Position numbers and translations under genes: made by a program
Part shown: positions 38,407 through 51,528 of the stretch, piece by piece
How positions within the stretch are numbered: the stretch's first letter is position 1
How the letters are laid out: each line of letters begins with the position of its first letter
The notes under the pieces: model-generated
Database searches by the model: none
What the model saw: only the letters and a program-made list of their open reading frames with translations
Told to the model about the DNA's origin: nothing
Assembly (NCBI RefSeq): GCF_003286085.1
Contig: NW_020825288.1
Location: 8,742,001 to 8,806,000, forward strand
Length of the DNA stretch: 64,000 bases
Origin: Drosophila persimilis
Lineage: Eukaryota > Arthropoda > Insecta > Diptera > Drosophilidae
Direction of reading: 5' to 3'

Positions 38407-40156
38407 TTACTTCTTGGCCGCTGGCTTCTTGGCGGCGACCTTCTTCTTGCGGGCAGCCAGGAGCTTGGCGCGGTTGGCGGCAGCCTTTGTGGCGACATTG
38501 GCAAAGTGCGACTTGGCCAGCTCGACGTTCTGTTTCTTGGCCTTGGCCAGAACCTTGGCGACGGTGCGCTTCTCGGCAGCCAAAGCGGCACGGCGCTTCA
38601 ACACCTCGGCGTATGGGTTCAGCTTGATCAGCTGACGCACGTTGGTCAATGGGTTCAGACGACGGACGCTGCGGAACACGCGCTTGCGGGGATCGCGCAG
38701 AACCTTGCGGATCTCCTCCGACTTCAGCAGACGGGACAAGTCAGTGTTGGCCATCTTGGGTTGGGGCAGATTGTAGCCCTTCTTCAAGGTGGCTGGCCTC
38801 TTCCAGGTTCCGAACAGATCGTTCAGGCGCGAGAAGGCAGACTCGGTCCAGATGACAAAGCGACCGACATGACCGCCGGGGGCAAGCTTCAGCAGATTCA
38901 GCTTGTCGACGTTGATGGTCTCGATGCCGGGGATGTTGCGGAAAGCCTTGCGCAGACCCTCGTCCTTGTGGTAGACGACCAGGGGACCACGGCGGGCAAC
39001 GCGACGACGGTCGCGCATGGTACCACGGCCAGCACGGAAGCGCTGAGACTTGTACACCTGTTGATGGGGCACATAAACAAGAAAATTAGTTTCCAGATAC
39101 TTATTTGTTAGCTTGTGATGCTAAAAATAAGCTGTGGCTCTCCACTGCAAACGTCTGCAACTTTGAATCAGGTTACACTCGTAACGCCTAGGAGAGCAGT
39201 TATTCTGGCAACGCACCAATGCTCCAAGGAGCACGCAAACAGACTGACAATCAGTCACTACTCGTCAGTTGTTTACACGTTGCGGGGCTGGATTAGTTTC
39301 GTTTCGACTCTCAGTACCCACCTTCTGGATGTCAGCCCAGATCTTCAGGCGACGCAGGAAGATGACAGCCTGCTTGGTCTTCTGCAGCTTTTGGACCTCA
39401 TCGGAGACGACCAATGGGAACTCGGAGACACCGTCGATGACATGACCCTTGGACTGCACGAGGGCGGGCACGCCGGAGGCGGCGATGGCCGACACCAGAG
39501 CGTAACGGCGCTGGTTGACATTCACCTTGCGGTGCCAGCGACGGAAGGTCTTGGTGGGGGCGAACATACGTCCACCACGGCACATGTTGCCGAAGGCACC
39601 CTGGCCGGAACGGTGAGTACCACCACCACGGACACGGGGAATACGTGCAACGGCACGACCGGTACCCCACGACTCGGCAGAGGTTTGGTGACCTGGTGGA
39701 AACAAAAACACATCATTATTCTCCTCCTTTGAATCAAGCACTCACAGGGAATCACTTACCAGCGAGCTCGCTCACGGCGTACGGCTGGCGGTTGTTGCGG
39801 CGCAGCAGCTGGTGCACCTCGTTGACCACATCCGGACGGATGGGTGCCTTGAACACCGCTGGCAGGCAGATGTTCTTGTCCTTGGCAGCCTCATTCTTTT
39901 CCGTGTACACGGAGACCAATGGCCTGGCGTTGCCTAAGCTCTGTAAACAAAAACCAAAAGCGTCCGTTTAAAAGTGTCCACAACCATAACATGGCATTTC
40001 GCACACTGCCGTCGTCCACCGCACACTACACACACGTGGAGGTTAGGCCGAATTTCACGACACATTTTCACTGTTTTCCGATTGTTTTGTGTGTAAAACC
40101 CACGTCGATGAAGTTTGCGGCGGCCCAGGCACTAACGATGCACACTTTCTCACCAT
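38407..40156 (-). CDS. RpL4: Ribosomal protein L4 (uL4)
   Basis: Four exons on the minus strand (40156-40154, 39940-39760, 39692-39322, 39057-38407) encode 401 aa, the D. melanogaster length. The first exon contributes only the ATG, immediately followed by a GTGAGA donor. Exon 2 opens with [12 protein letters not shown]. The uL4 core ([35 protein letters not shown]) and the eukaryotic Lys/Ala-rich C-terminus ([16 protein letters not shown]) are clear. It is a 60S subunit protein lining the exit tunnel. Upstream on the minus strand, around 40240, is a pyrimidine stretch (ccctctttctttctcg) typical of the TCT initiator/TOP leader of ribosomal protein genes. Intron 3 contains an H/ACA snoRNA. Confidence 0.98.
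39130..39286 (-). ncRNA. H/ACA box snoRNA in RpL4 intron 3
   Basis: The minus strand of this intron shows the full hairpin-hinge-hairpin-tail plan. The 5' hairpin closes with GCAACG / CGTTGC (a complementary pair) and contains ACTGAC / GTCAGT. One base later comes an H box AGAATA (39206-39201). The 3' hairpin closes with GCTCTCC / GGAGAGC, followed by one base and then ACA (39135-39133). Inside it, ACG and TGTAAC pair with GTTGCA and CGT. This leaves an internal pocket of 8 nt (TAGGCGTT) and 7 nt (TTGCAGT), placing the pocket 15 nt before ACA, as the rule for pseudouridine guides requires. Ribosomal protein introns are common snoRNA hosts. The 5' hairpin is less canonical. The target base was not determined. 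Confidence 0.75.
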
Positions 40157-40234
40157 GTTCGTTGATTTTTAAGCCCAATAAGTGGAATTAAATACTCTGC
40201 AAACGCAGATACCGTCCTCTTTTTATTAAGAAGA

Positions 40235-40252
40235 ACGAGAAAGAAAGAGGGA
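40235..40252 (-). promoter_or_regulatory. TCT initiator / TOP leader of RpL4
   Basis: On the minus strand a pyrimidine-rich ccctctttctttctcg lies about 90 bases upstream of the RpL4 ATG. Ribosomal protein genes in flies start transcription at such TCT motifs and carry a 5' TOP tract. The exact start base is not determined. Confidence 0.6.
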
Positions 40253-40309
40253 AGGTCGCCGGAAATGACCGTGCTGCCACGTTTTGCATTACAGGGTTGC
40301 TTTCGTATA

Positions 40310-40705
40310 TCAGAAATCGCATTTAGCCCTTTTAAGCCCCCTCTATTTGAATAGTTTAACGACTTGAGGTAAATGGCGGACAGTATTAACGATTGTAAAT
40401 TCTTTTTGTAGATCAATCCTGCCCTTCCTTTGACTTGCAAGAAAAACATTGATATCTTTCACCTGAACTGCGCTAGAATTATTCAATTTTCATTACTTCG
40501 GTGGAATATTAAAATACCGCCTGGGTTTACAATGGGCTAATAGTTCTCCGTCAAGGATTGGAAATCCTATTTTCCTCGATTTTGATATTCCGTGGAATAT
40601 TACTAGCTAGATAGAACAGTTAGCCATGCCCGCATAAATTGATCCAAACAAGCCAGTTAAGAAGAAAATTTGTTCATTAATCGCTAGAAATATTCGACGG
40701 AATTT
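40310..40705. repeat. Dispersed AT-rich intergenic repeat, copy B
   Basis: This is a direct relative of 14760-15075. It shares agccccctctatttgaa-like and tctccgtcaaggattggaaa blocks, and aaaacattgatatctttcac and ctgcgctagaat with the copy at 25.6 kb. It continues into a unit with gatattccgtggaatatta like the 52-54 kb array and leads into the BCAS2 promoter module. Confidence 0.6.
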
Positions 40706-40780
40706 TAAAAAGTCAGTATATTTATGGTATATTTCTGGATGTCAGACTGTATATCTTTCCGATAAGTGCGCGGTCATACT
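40706..40780 (+). promoter_or_regulatory. BCAS2 promoter module: GTATATTT array plus Motif 1
   Basis: The order is GTATATTT, GGTATATTT, a degenerate GTATATC, GATAAG, then CGGTCATACT (40771-40780), a one-base variant of Motif 1. It ends 44 bases before the BCAS2 ATG. The layout matches the Mes-4 promoter closely. Confidence 0.7.
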
Positions 40781-40824
40781 ATTGCTAACGAAACTTTTGT
40801 TTATCTGTAAAAATTGAATTATAA

Positions 40825-41743
40825 ATGGCTGGAGAAGTTATTGTGGATGCCTTGCCCTACATTGACCATGGGTACGACGACGTTGGCGTCAGGGAATCGG
40901 TAAGTTAGATCATCGCTTCTCTAATACATATTGTTAACAACTGATTTTTGCCGACAGGCGCTCGCCATGGTGGAAGAGGAGTGCAGACGCTACCGGCCGA
41001 CAAAGAATTACCTGGACCATCTGCCACTGCCAGCCACTTCGCCCTTCGAGACGCCGCTGATGGTCAACGAATTCGAGCGCATACAGAATCGCCTGCCGAT
41101 GGAGACGCTCTCCATGAAGCGGTACGAGCTGCCACCTCCGCCATCCGGCAAGTTGGGCGAGGTGTCTGCTTGGCAAGAGGCCATCGAAAATTCCATGGCC
41201 CAACTGGAGCACCAGTGCGTGCGCTCGCTAAATCTGGAACTTTTGCTGGACTACGGCACGGAGGCGTGGAAATCCTACTTGGAGGTGTTCACGGCCATGC
41301 AGGCCAAAGCGCAGCTGCAGCTGCAGCAACTGAAAAAAGACATACAGGACGTGAACTGGCAACGCAAGCAGGCGCAAACGCTTGCGGGCGAGAGGCTGCG
41401 CTCTCTGGACGCCCACTGGGTGTTGCTGGTATCGAAGAACTATGAGATTGAAACCGAGTGTGTGGAGCTCGAGAAGCTGGTTCAGGCCGCCCGCGAACAC
41501 ATAAAAACTCTTGGTCCGACCAACGCTAATGACACCGCACCAACGCCGGAGCACATAAATGGACATGCCGAAGAGGACATCTCTGAGAGCAATGGAAACA
41601 TCAATAGCAACAGTAGTGCTAGTGGCGACGGAGATGGAGATGGAGACGTAGAAAACGTAGAAGACGTACGTGGCGGTGATGGGGACGCAAATGGTGATGG
41701 GGATGGTGATGATGCTGCCGAGGACGAATCCTCCAATGAGTGA
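40825..41743 (+). CDS. BCAS2: BCAS2/SPF27, Prp19-complex spliceosome subunit
   Basis: Two exons (40825-40899, 40958-41743) encode 286 aa. The N-terminus MAGEVIVDALPYIDHGYDD and the block YRPTKNYLDHLP are diagnostic of BCAS2/SPF27, a core subunit of the Prp19/NineTeen complex that stabilises U5/U6 in the active spliceosome. A coiled-coil follows at residues ~95-215 (LEVFTAMQAKAQLQLQQLKK, then NYEIETECVELEKLV). Unlike the ~225-aa human protein it has an acidic, low-complexity tail of Asp-Gly repeats (GDGDGDGDVENVEDVRGGDG). The D. melanogaster orthologue is CG4980 as I recall. A Motif 1 promoter lies directly upstream. Confidence 0.93.
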
Positions 41744-42255
41744 ATGAACGTAGGATTCAGTAGACATATAATTTGTACAAGTTTAAATACATATAGAGTT
41801 CATATAACAAGCAGCATAATGCGAATACGTTGTATAAATATAGGATTCCCGTGTACGCGTCGTGAGTAACTTCTTAGTTTCGTCTAAATCGTATGTATAT
41901 GTAATTGCTTGTGGCGCCCAGAAGCCAGCTCCTCCCATCTAATAAGATACCACTTTGAGCTTGGTTCCCATGGCACCGTGTTTATATGTGTACGTAAATA
42001 TGTATGTAGTTTATCCAGCCTGATTCGCCGCGGGGCCTTGCCACCGGCTACAAGTTAGTCGCATGGCACATTCGTGATACTGTCTTGGTCCTGACCGACC
42101 ACCCACGAGAAGATGGATGCTGAGCGGGTAGTGCCTCGGATAATGATGGGAATAGCGGTAGCAGAAGCGATATGATCGGGGAGAGACAGATTCTTAGCGC
42201 ACAGCCCCTAGTATCCACTCCTGGGGTGACGGTCAGTTTATAGACATCCTTACAT
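41744..42255. other. Convergent 3' region, BCAS2 / MCC-like
   Basis: These 512 bases between stop codons contain 3' UTR-like AT-rich sequence after BCAS2 and less AT-rich sequence near 42.0-42.2 kb. No gene is supported. Confidence 0.35.
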
Positions 42256-45122
42256 CTACAGCGTTGTCTCAGGAACATGCTTGTTGCATTGCTCATGGTC
42301 CAGCCGCAAGTCTGCAATCCTCTGCTCCAGTTTATTTACCCGCACCTGATACTTGCGTCTGCTGACCTCCAACATTTGCCCCAGATTGCTGCAGGACATT
42401 CATACATTAATAATCTGATAGTCGGACAGCCCCGCTAGAATTGAAAGTACTTACTGATTCGATTGCTGCAGCTCGCGTACGTTCTGTTGCAGCTCCTCGT
42501 ACTTTTCCTCGGAGGCTCGTTGCGATGACGTAAAGTTGGCCAGAAGCGTCTGGAGGCGACCCTTTAGTTCTGTTTCGCGGGTTAGCGCCTCGACCAACTG
42601 TTGCTCGGTGAGAGCTGAATGCTCGGCCTCCGAGTAGGAGACTCGATTCGCCAGCTGCAGCTGCTGGAGGGCAACGTGCAGTATGGCCACTCGTTCTTTG
42701 GAATGCTGTCGGTCCTGCTCCGCTTCATTTATTTTGGTCTTTAGTTCCACATTCTCGTCCTGCAGCTCGAGCAGCTCCTGCATGATTACGGCCGTGTCCA
42801 AATCGATGGGTGACTTCTTGTACTCGTCCCGCAACTCATGTCCCTTCTCCAAGGCCAGACGCTTCCTTTCGTACACGTCGCTAAAGGGCGATTCTAGATT
42901 GACAATTGTATGCTGCACGGTCGAGCGGCGGCCCTTGAGCTTCGAGACGTGATTGCGCAGACGATTGTCATCGTCGGTACACCATGGCCGGGCACTCTTT
43001 GGGTAATCTTCTCCGCCCAGATTTATATTGTGCTGCCACGGGCCCAGACTGTTCTCGCACACATTCTTCTCGCTGTCCAGGCGGGCCAACAGATGCTTGG
43101 CCACCGCCTCAACCGAGCGTCGGCTTTCCTCCGCTGCCGCCGATTGATCGGTCAGAAGCGCTAACCTAATTTAAAGATTTCGAATTGGATTTAGAAAGAT
43201 GGAAGAGGAGAGTCCAATGATATGTCCAGGCCTTACTTGGTCTCCAAGAGTGCCAGCATCACGTCGTAGGCCTCGATGGCGCGATCGCTGCAGTTGAGCG
43301 CCAGTTGAAGGGCCACCGCATTCGACTCGTATTTGCCGCATAGCAAGTACAAATGTTCTGTGTGCTCTTTCGACTCGTCTAGCGTCATGGCCAGAATTGT
43401 GTTTCGCATCTTGAGGTACTCCATTTTACGCTGGTGCGGCTCTAGGTCTTTGCTCAGGTGCAGCGGCTCCATAATGCTGTCCATGAAAGAGTTTTGTTCC
43501 TTCAGTTCGCTCACCAAATGCTCCACCAGGTTGATGTGCTGAAAGTAATTGAATGATCATCAGTGAACGGGTACGCGAGGTATTCAGCAACCTACCTCGT
43601 TGCTTAGCTCCGTGTGGGCATCGCTAGATGGCTCTTCGTCTTGTTCGTTCTTGCTGGCGCAGCGCAATTTAACCCGCTCGGCCATTTTGGGCACGGCAGG
43701 CACTCTCTTCTGCGGGCTGGTCAGAGAAACGCAAGCTGCAAACGGTAATGATTAAAGCATGGCAGACCATACATAGGTTGGGCTTTTCGCATACCATTCA
43801 GATCGTTAAGACGTTGTCCACTCTCGTTGGCCTCTTGTTCACAGGCAAAGAAGTCCACCTTGGTCTGCTCTTCAACGACCGCAGTGTCCTTGGTAGCAAT
43901 CTCTGACTGGAGCAGAGCGATCTTAGCCCTCAAATGCAAAACTTCCTCCTGCAGAGCGTCCAGTTGTCCTTTGTTACCGAGCTCTTGTGGCTTAAGGCCA
44001 ATTTTGTCCACGCTAGCGGCGCTATAGAGATCTTCCAGAGGCTCTGTCTGACACTCTGCATCTGGATTGGTCAGATTCAGCTCCGAGTTGTACACAGAAC
44101 CTTCCTGATAGCTCAGCTCTAAAAAGGTGGAGACTTTGTGGGTCAGAGACTTACCATTCTAAAAGTGTTTTGGCTTACCACTGCCCTCGGGCTCCTGCTC
44201 CTCGACTATGATATGATCCTGCTTGGAGCGCAGTTTCTTGCTCAACTCCGCAATGACGCAGTGCATCTCTGTGATGCGACATTCGTGCGCCTGACTGACC
44301 ACCTCCAAACGCTTGTGACACATTTCCCTCTCCGCATTGCTCTCCGACAGTTGGCGCTCCGCCTGCTGCAAGCGCTGTGTCAGCTCGCGGACACGGTTCT
44401 CCAGCTGCTGCACCGACAACTGCTCAACCTGCAGGAAAAGAAAACATGGCAATTAGTAACTGTTGAAGCGGGCATATAGTCATCACATTAATGGGTCGCC
44501 TGGCCAGTGGCTGTGCCATCAGAGTGTATTCCCAGCTGTGTCGCTTTTCCCCGCGCTGAATCCCAAAGCCACCAACGCCACCGGGAACAGGAGGTGTGTC
44601 GCTGCAGCACATACAGCTCAGGCTGCGCGGAAGCAGTTGCTCCGCAATCATGGCCGCAGTGGAAAATTTTACTGGCCCTTGCTATTACGTCGTCAGCCGC
44701 TGCTGGTGGGTGCATTCTCCGCTGCAGTTTGACCTTCGACTCGATACGCATCTGCGCACTGTGCGCCACGCAACCCAGCCACAGACCGCAAAACAAATAT
44801 ACTATGTGCTGTCACTTACTTTATTGACAATGTCCAGCGTGGAGCAGCTTGAAATATTGATGTCACTTTCGGTAGTGTCGCGCGGCGTGTGCTCTGGCGA
44901 CTCCGGCTCGCAGGAGCCCACTAGGTGCTTGGCATTGGTGCAGCCTCCCCGCGGCGATATGCTTCCAAAGACATACTCGATGTCTTCGCCAACGACGCTG
45001 CCAGCTGCAGTCTTCGAGATGCCTGTGACCTCCCGCTGGTGTTGGGGCTGCTGCTTGTCATTCCGCCGGTGGACCTCAGTTCCAATCTTGGCGTCGGATG
45101 CTATTTGCACATCGTTTGACAT
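42256..45122 (-). CDS. MCC/USHBP1-type coiled-coil protein with PDZ-ligand C-terminus
   Basis: Seven exons on the minus strand (45122-44820, 44428-44179, 44112-43795, 43735-43596, 43538-43237, 43165-42455, 42388-42256) encode 718 aa. After ~100 disordered residues, long coiled-coils fill most of the protein (VQQLENRVRELTQRLQQAER and others). The segment CGKYESNAVALQLALNCSDR, followed by AIEAYDVMLALLE, resembles the conserved core of MCC (mutated in colorectal cancer) and USHBP1. The C-terminus PETTL is a class I PDZ ligand, as in MCC, which binds Scribble and other PDZ proteins. The family is tied to polarity, adhesion and Wnt signalling. Family membership is inferred from this core and tail; the fly name is not known to me. 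Intron 1 contains a possible alternative first exon. Confidence 0.75.
44487..44651 (-). other. Possible alternative first exon of the MCC-like gene
   Basis: Inside intron 1, a minus-strand frame begins MIAEQLLPRSLSCMCCSDTP and runs to RRPIN, where a gtgatg could act as a weak donor. Joined to exon 2 it stays in frame (RRPIN, then VEQLSVQQ), parallel to the main form (DIVNK, then VEQLSVQQ). The segment is GC-richer than typical introns here. The donor is poor, so the call is tentative. Confidence 0.3.
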
Positions 45123-45804
45123 TTTGTTGTGTGTGGGAGGGAGTGCGTGTGGGTGTGGGTGGGTGGTCGCTGCAAATTCTCCTGGATTAGATTCGGCTAT
45201 ATTGCGGTCTTCTTAAAATTCTGGGCTGGTTTTTGATTTGTGCTCGATTCTCACACATTATGGCACTGGGTTAGTTCTCCGTGGCACTTTTGATCCGTTC
45301 TTTAAGGCATTTTTAACTCAAAAATAACGTTTTTTGTAATCAACAAAAATTAACTGTTTATTGCGTTCTTATCAGAATGTGTATACCATATACACATATC
45401 GATATGTATATATCGATATCTCCTTTGAAATTCACTTAAATGTTGGTTCAGCAATTCATTTTCAGCTTTAATGCTGTTTTAGAGCTTTAAGAACATTTCC
45501 AAAGCGATTTTCGGTGGAAAATCATTCTGTATTCTGCAATTCTGAACTGAAACTCCCGTTTCTTGTAACTTTTAACAGATGGCGCTGAACAATATATCGG
45601 AATTTTGTCAATATTTATTGAATATCATTGCGGTAGGCGGATCATTTGAACTGGGGATTTCGGCAGACCTTTAAAATTCATCCAATTGCAAATTTAATAT
45701 GAATATTCCTAGAATTCCCAGCAATAGGTGGATCGACGAGATTTCTTCTCAACTATACATATGACTTTAATTGGAACATTACAAACTATGCTTATCTAGA
45801 GATT
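45123..45804. promoter_or_regulatory. Intergenic region with paired DREs upstream of the MCC-like gene
   Basis: Two exact DRE octamers TATCGATA lie at 45397-45404 and 45411-45418, about 275-295 bases upstream of the MCC-like start. DREF/BEAF-32 bind such sites at housekeeping promoters. The rest, up to the end of the zinc finger gene, holds no supported gene. Confidence 0.6.
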
Positions 45805-47137
45805 CTACTGAAGAAGGGTCTCAACATCGACTTCCAATGCTTTGGCCGCGGACTCGTGGGCATGCGAGTTCTGGGCATGGCTTTTCGACCGGAAGTGGGC
45901 CTGTAGATGGGGCCGACGTATGAACGACACTTTGCACAGTTCGCAGCTGCAAAAGATAAAATTTAAAATGGATGACCATACATAAATCGGTGAAGAACAT
46001 ACTGGAAAGACCGTACGCCCGTGTGGCTAAGCATGTGCGCCTTGAGTTTCCCACTCACAGCAAAGGATTTTTCGCACTCCGTGCACTTGTAGGGCTTGAT
46101 GTTGGTGTGGCGACTGAAAATACAAGAGTTAACATCAGACAAGAGTGCAACCTCGGAGGTTTTCCATTCCCTTACATGCGTTCGTGCTGGATGCGTCCGC
46201 TGGAGTTGTTGAATGACATATTGCAGTACTGGCAGGGAAACGGACGCTCGCCCCGGTGCAGCATCTCGTGGCGCCGCAGAAGATGGGCCGTATAGAATGT
46301 CTGTGGACACTGCTCGCAGGCAAAATTCTTCACTCCCGAGTGCCGCAGGAGGTGGACTTTGAAATTGCTGGGGCAGGAGAAATGCCGGCCGCACTGCTCG
46401 CATATGCAGTCTCGTTTGCGGCGCTCCCGCTTTAGGGCCACCGTCTCCTCCTCGGTGAGCTTGTCCCATTGGGTGCGTGGTAGGTTCCGGCTCTTGCTGT
46501 TGTCAGCAAACGTCATCGATGCGTAAACGGTGGAGCCACGTGGGGGTGGTTGGCCTCTGGCGAGTTTTGGGTTCGTTTCGATACCGGGCTTAGCTGGAGG
46601 AGTCGAATCAAGCTTCACATCTTCCGGTGCCACCACAACAGAATCCTCATCCTCTTCTAGGGGCACCAGTTCTACCGACGCCACACATTGACTGTCGTCT
46701 TTCTCCTCGCTCTCAGAATCGGACACCTCATCTGCTTCCTCCTTAGACTTGTGTCCAGTTGCGTCCAAGTAGATCTCCTCGACAGCCTCTGGCTCGGTGG
46801 AACCGCTCTGGAGCAACTTCTGCGTCTGGATGACACGCTCCCGAAAGCGCACGGCTTCCCTCAGAGACACCTCGCAGGGCCCGCAAATACGGGCTGGGAA
46901 ATTCGGTTGCTCGAGTAGCTAAAAAGTCGGTTGGAACGGATGAGTGGAGCTGTAGACCTCCCAATCCATCAGTTCGTCTGAACGTGTTAAAACTTGGATA
47001 CCTACAAATAAACCCGTTAGGGCTTCAATTTGATTCAGCATTATGTTGTCAGGCTCTTGGAAGAGGTTCTTGGATGTGGCGTTGTAAATAAACTTGCCGC
47101 AAGCGCGGCAATCTCGAGATATTTTAGATTTTTCCAT
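45805..47137 (-). CDS. ZAD-C2H2 zinc finger transcription factor
   Basis: Four exons on the minus strand (47137-47006, 46918-46176, 46113-46003, 45946-45805) encode 375 aa. The N-terminal ZAD domain has its two Cys pairs: CRAC at residues 10-13 and, after the first intron, ICGPC, followed by LREAVRFRERV. ZAD domains dimerise insect transcription factors. A central acidic linker (DEVSDSESEEKDDSQ) follows. The C-terminal half has five C2H2 fingers: CEQCGRHFSC-type, CEQCPQTF, CQYCNMSF, CTECEKSF and CELCKVSF, each with paired His. Expected to be a nuclear DNA-binding protein with unknown targets. ZAD proteins are numerous in flies, so no orthologue is named. Confidence 0.9.
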
Positions 47138-47236
47138 AGTTTAAGTGCAAATTTTCAGAAAAATTGCATCCACACAACTCTATTTACATCTGTTTGATTT
47201 ATATCGATATATGTGTTATTGACTATCGATACCATT
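47138..47236. promoter_or_regulatory. Head-to-head promoter with two DREs, ZAD gene / NAT9
   Basis: Only 99 bases separate the two start codons. Two exact DREs (TATCGATA) lie at 47202-47209 and 47224-47231, the second ending 5 bases before the NAT9 ATG. A shared bidirectional promoter is likely, and the NAT9 5' leader must be extremely short or start within the DRE region. Confidence 0.75.
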
Positions 47237-47836
47237 ATGCGTCTGAATGAAAAAACAAAATTGTTGGGCAAAAAAGTCGTCCTTGTGCCTTATGAGGCGC
47301 GCCATGTACCCAAATACCATGACTGGATGAGCAATGAGACTCTGCGGGAGCTGACTGCCTCTGAGGAACTGACACTCTCGGAGGAGTACCTGATGCAGCT
47401 GAGTTGGCGCCAGGACACCGACAAACTTACCTTCATAGTCCTCGCTGCCGATATCTATGCCCGGGACAATGATGAGATTGCCGCCATGGTGGGCGATACA
47501 AATCTCTTTCTGCGCCATGAACCCGACACCAATCAGAAGGTGGCCGAGGCGGAGATAATGATAGCGGAGCCCCAAGCTAGGGGCAAAGGCTACGGACGCG
47601 AGGCCATGCTTCTCATGCTGAAGTACGCCCAATCCCAGCTGGAACTGAACAAATTCGAGGTCAAAATCGACATGGACAACGACGTGTCCCTCCGCCTGTT
47701 TGAGAGCTTCCAATTTGTGGAAACCGGACGCGTCGAAGTCTTCCACGAGGTTACGATGGAGCGTGAGATTACCACGGAGTGGATTGGCTGGTTGGACAAG
47801 CAGGTGGAGCTTACGATTGAGAGCTATAGTGTATAG
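47237..47836 (+). CDS. Mnat9: NAT9-type N-acetyltransferase
   Basis: This is a single-exon gene of 199 aa. The start MRLNEKTKLLGKKVVLVPYE matches the N-terminus of animal NAT9, which fixes this ATG rather than the upstream in-frame non-ATG codons. The GNAT fold is complete: MGYMSNE-like (here WMSNETLRELTASEELTLSE), TFIVLAADI, EAEIMIAEPQARGKGYGREA (acetyl-CoA loop, Q/RxxGxG/A) and the C-terminal FESFQFVETGRVEVFHEVTM. Fly NAT9 stabilises microtubules and limits JNK signalling. The symbol is from memory of the fly orthologue. Confidence 0.93.
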   Translation: MRLNEKTKLLGKKVVLVPYEARHVPKYHDWMSNETLRELTASEELTLSEEYLMQLSWRQDTDKLTFIVLAADIYARDNDEIAAMVGDTNLFLRHEPDTNQKVAEAEIMIAEPQARGKGYGREAMLLMLKYAQSQLELNKFEVKIDMDNDVSLRLFESFQFVETGRVEVFHEVTMEREITTEWIGWLDKQVELTIESYSV

Positions 47837-48441
47837 TCAATCGTTAGACGTCGGCTGGATCCTATTATTGCTGCAGAATAATCACAAATCGATCCATACT
47901 TCGTTTATGTTCTGTTTATTAAACTTATTTATTACGAACTACTTGTTTCGCTTGCCTTATTTATGTTGAATTTTACATCATATGTATGTATGTATTTATG
48001 TGGTGCAATTGATGCTGAATCGTGGCTGGCTTTGTTTCTATGCGGGATGGGTTAATGATGATTGTGTAATGCTGTGTTTGCTTCTTGTGGTCTGTCGTGT
48101 CGTGTGGCAGGAAAAGGGAAAGGCAACAGACACTTGCCTGGCCGCTGTGTGTCCGTCCGTCTGTCTATCATTTTGGTGTTGTGTGGGGTGCGTGTATTTT
48201 ATGTATGTATTTAAATATAGTACATAAAACTAGATGCTTGCTTACAAACTGCTCACTTGTTTCAATTTTTTATAAAAATCATTATTAAATAATTAAAGGC
48301 AAACATAATCAGAATTGCAATCAAATCAAAAACCAAATATCTCTCGCTGCGCAGCTGCTTCCAAACTTTCGATCCTTAAACGTAGAAATGTTGTGTGCTT
48401 GCAGTTGTTGCTATGGTTAATAAATATGAATGCTGTCGGTC
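47837..48441. other. Convergent 3' region, NAT9 / Medea
   Basis: This is AT-rich 3' UTR-type sequence with a GTGTG-rich stretch near 48080-48200. No gene is supported. Confidence 0.4.

Positions 48442-51528
<3,087 letters not shown>

Noticed and set aside
38377..39111. 244-aa frame opposite RpL4
   Set aside because: Shadow of the codon-biased ribosomal protein exon.
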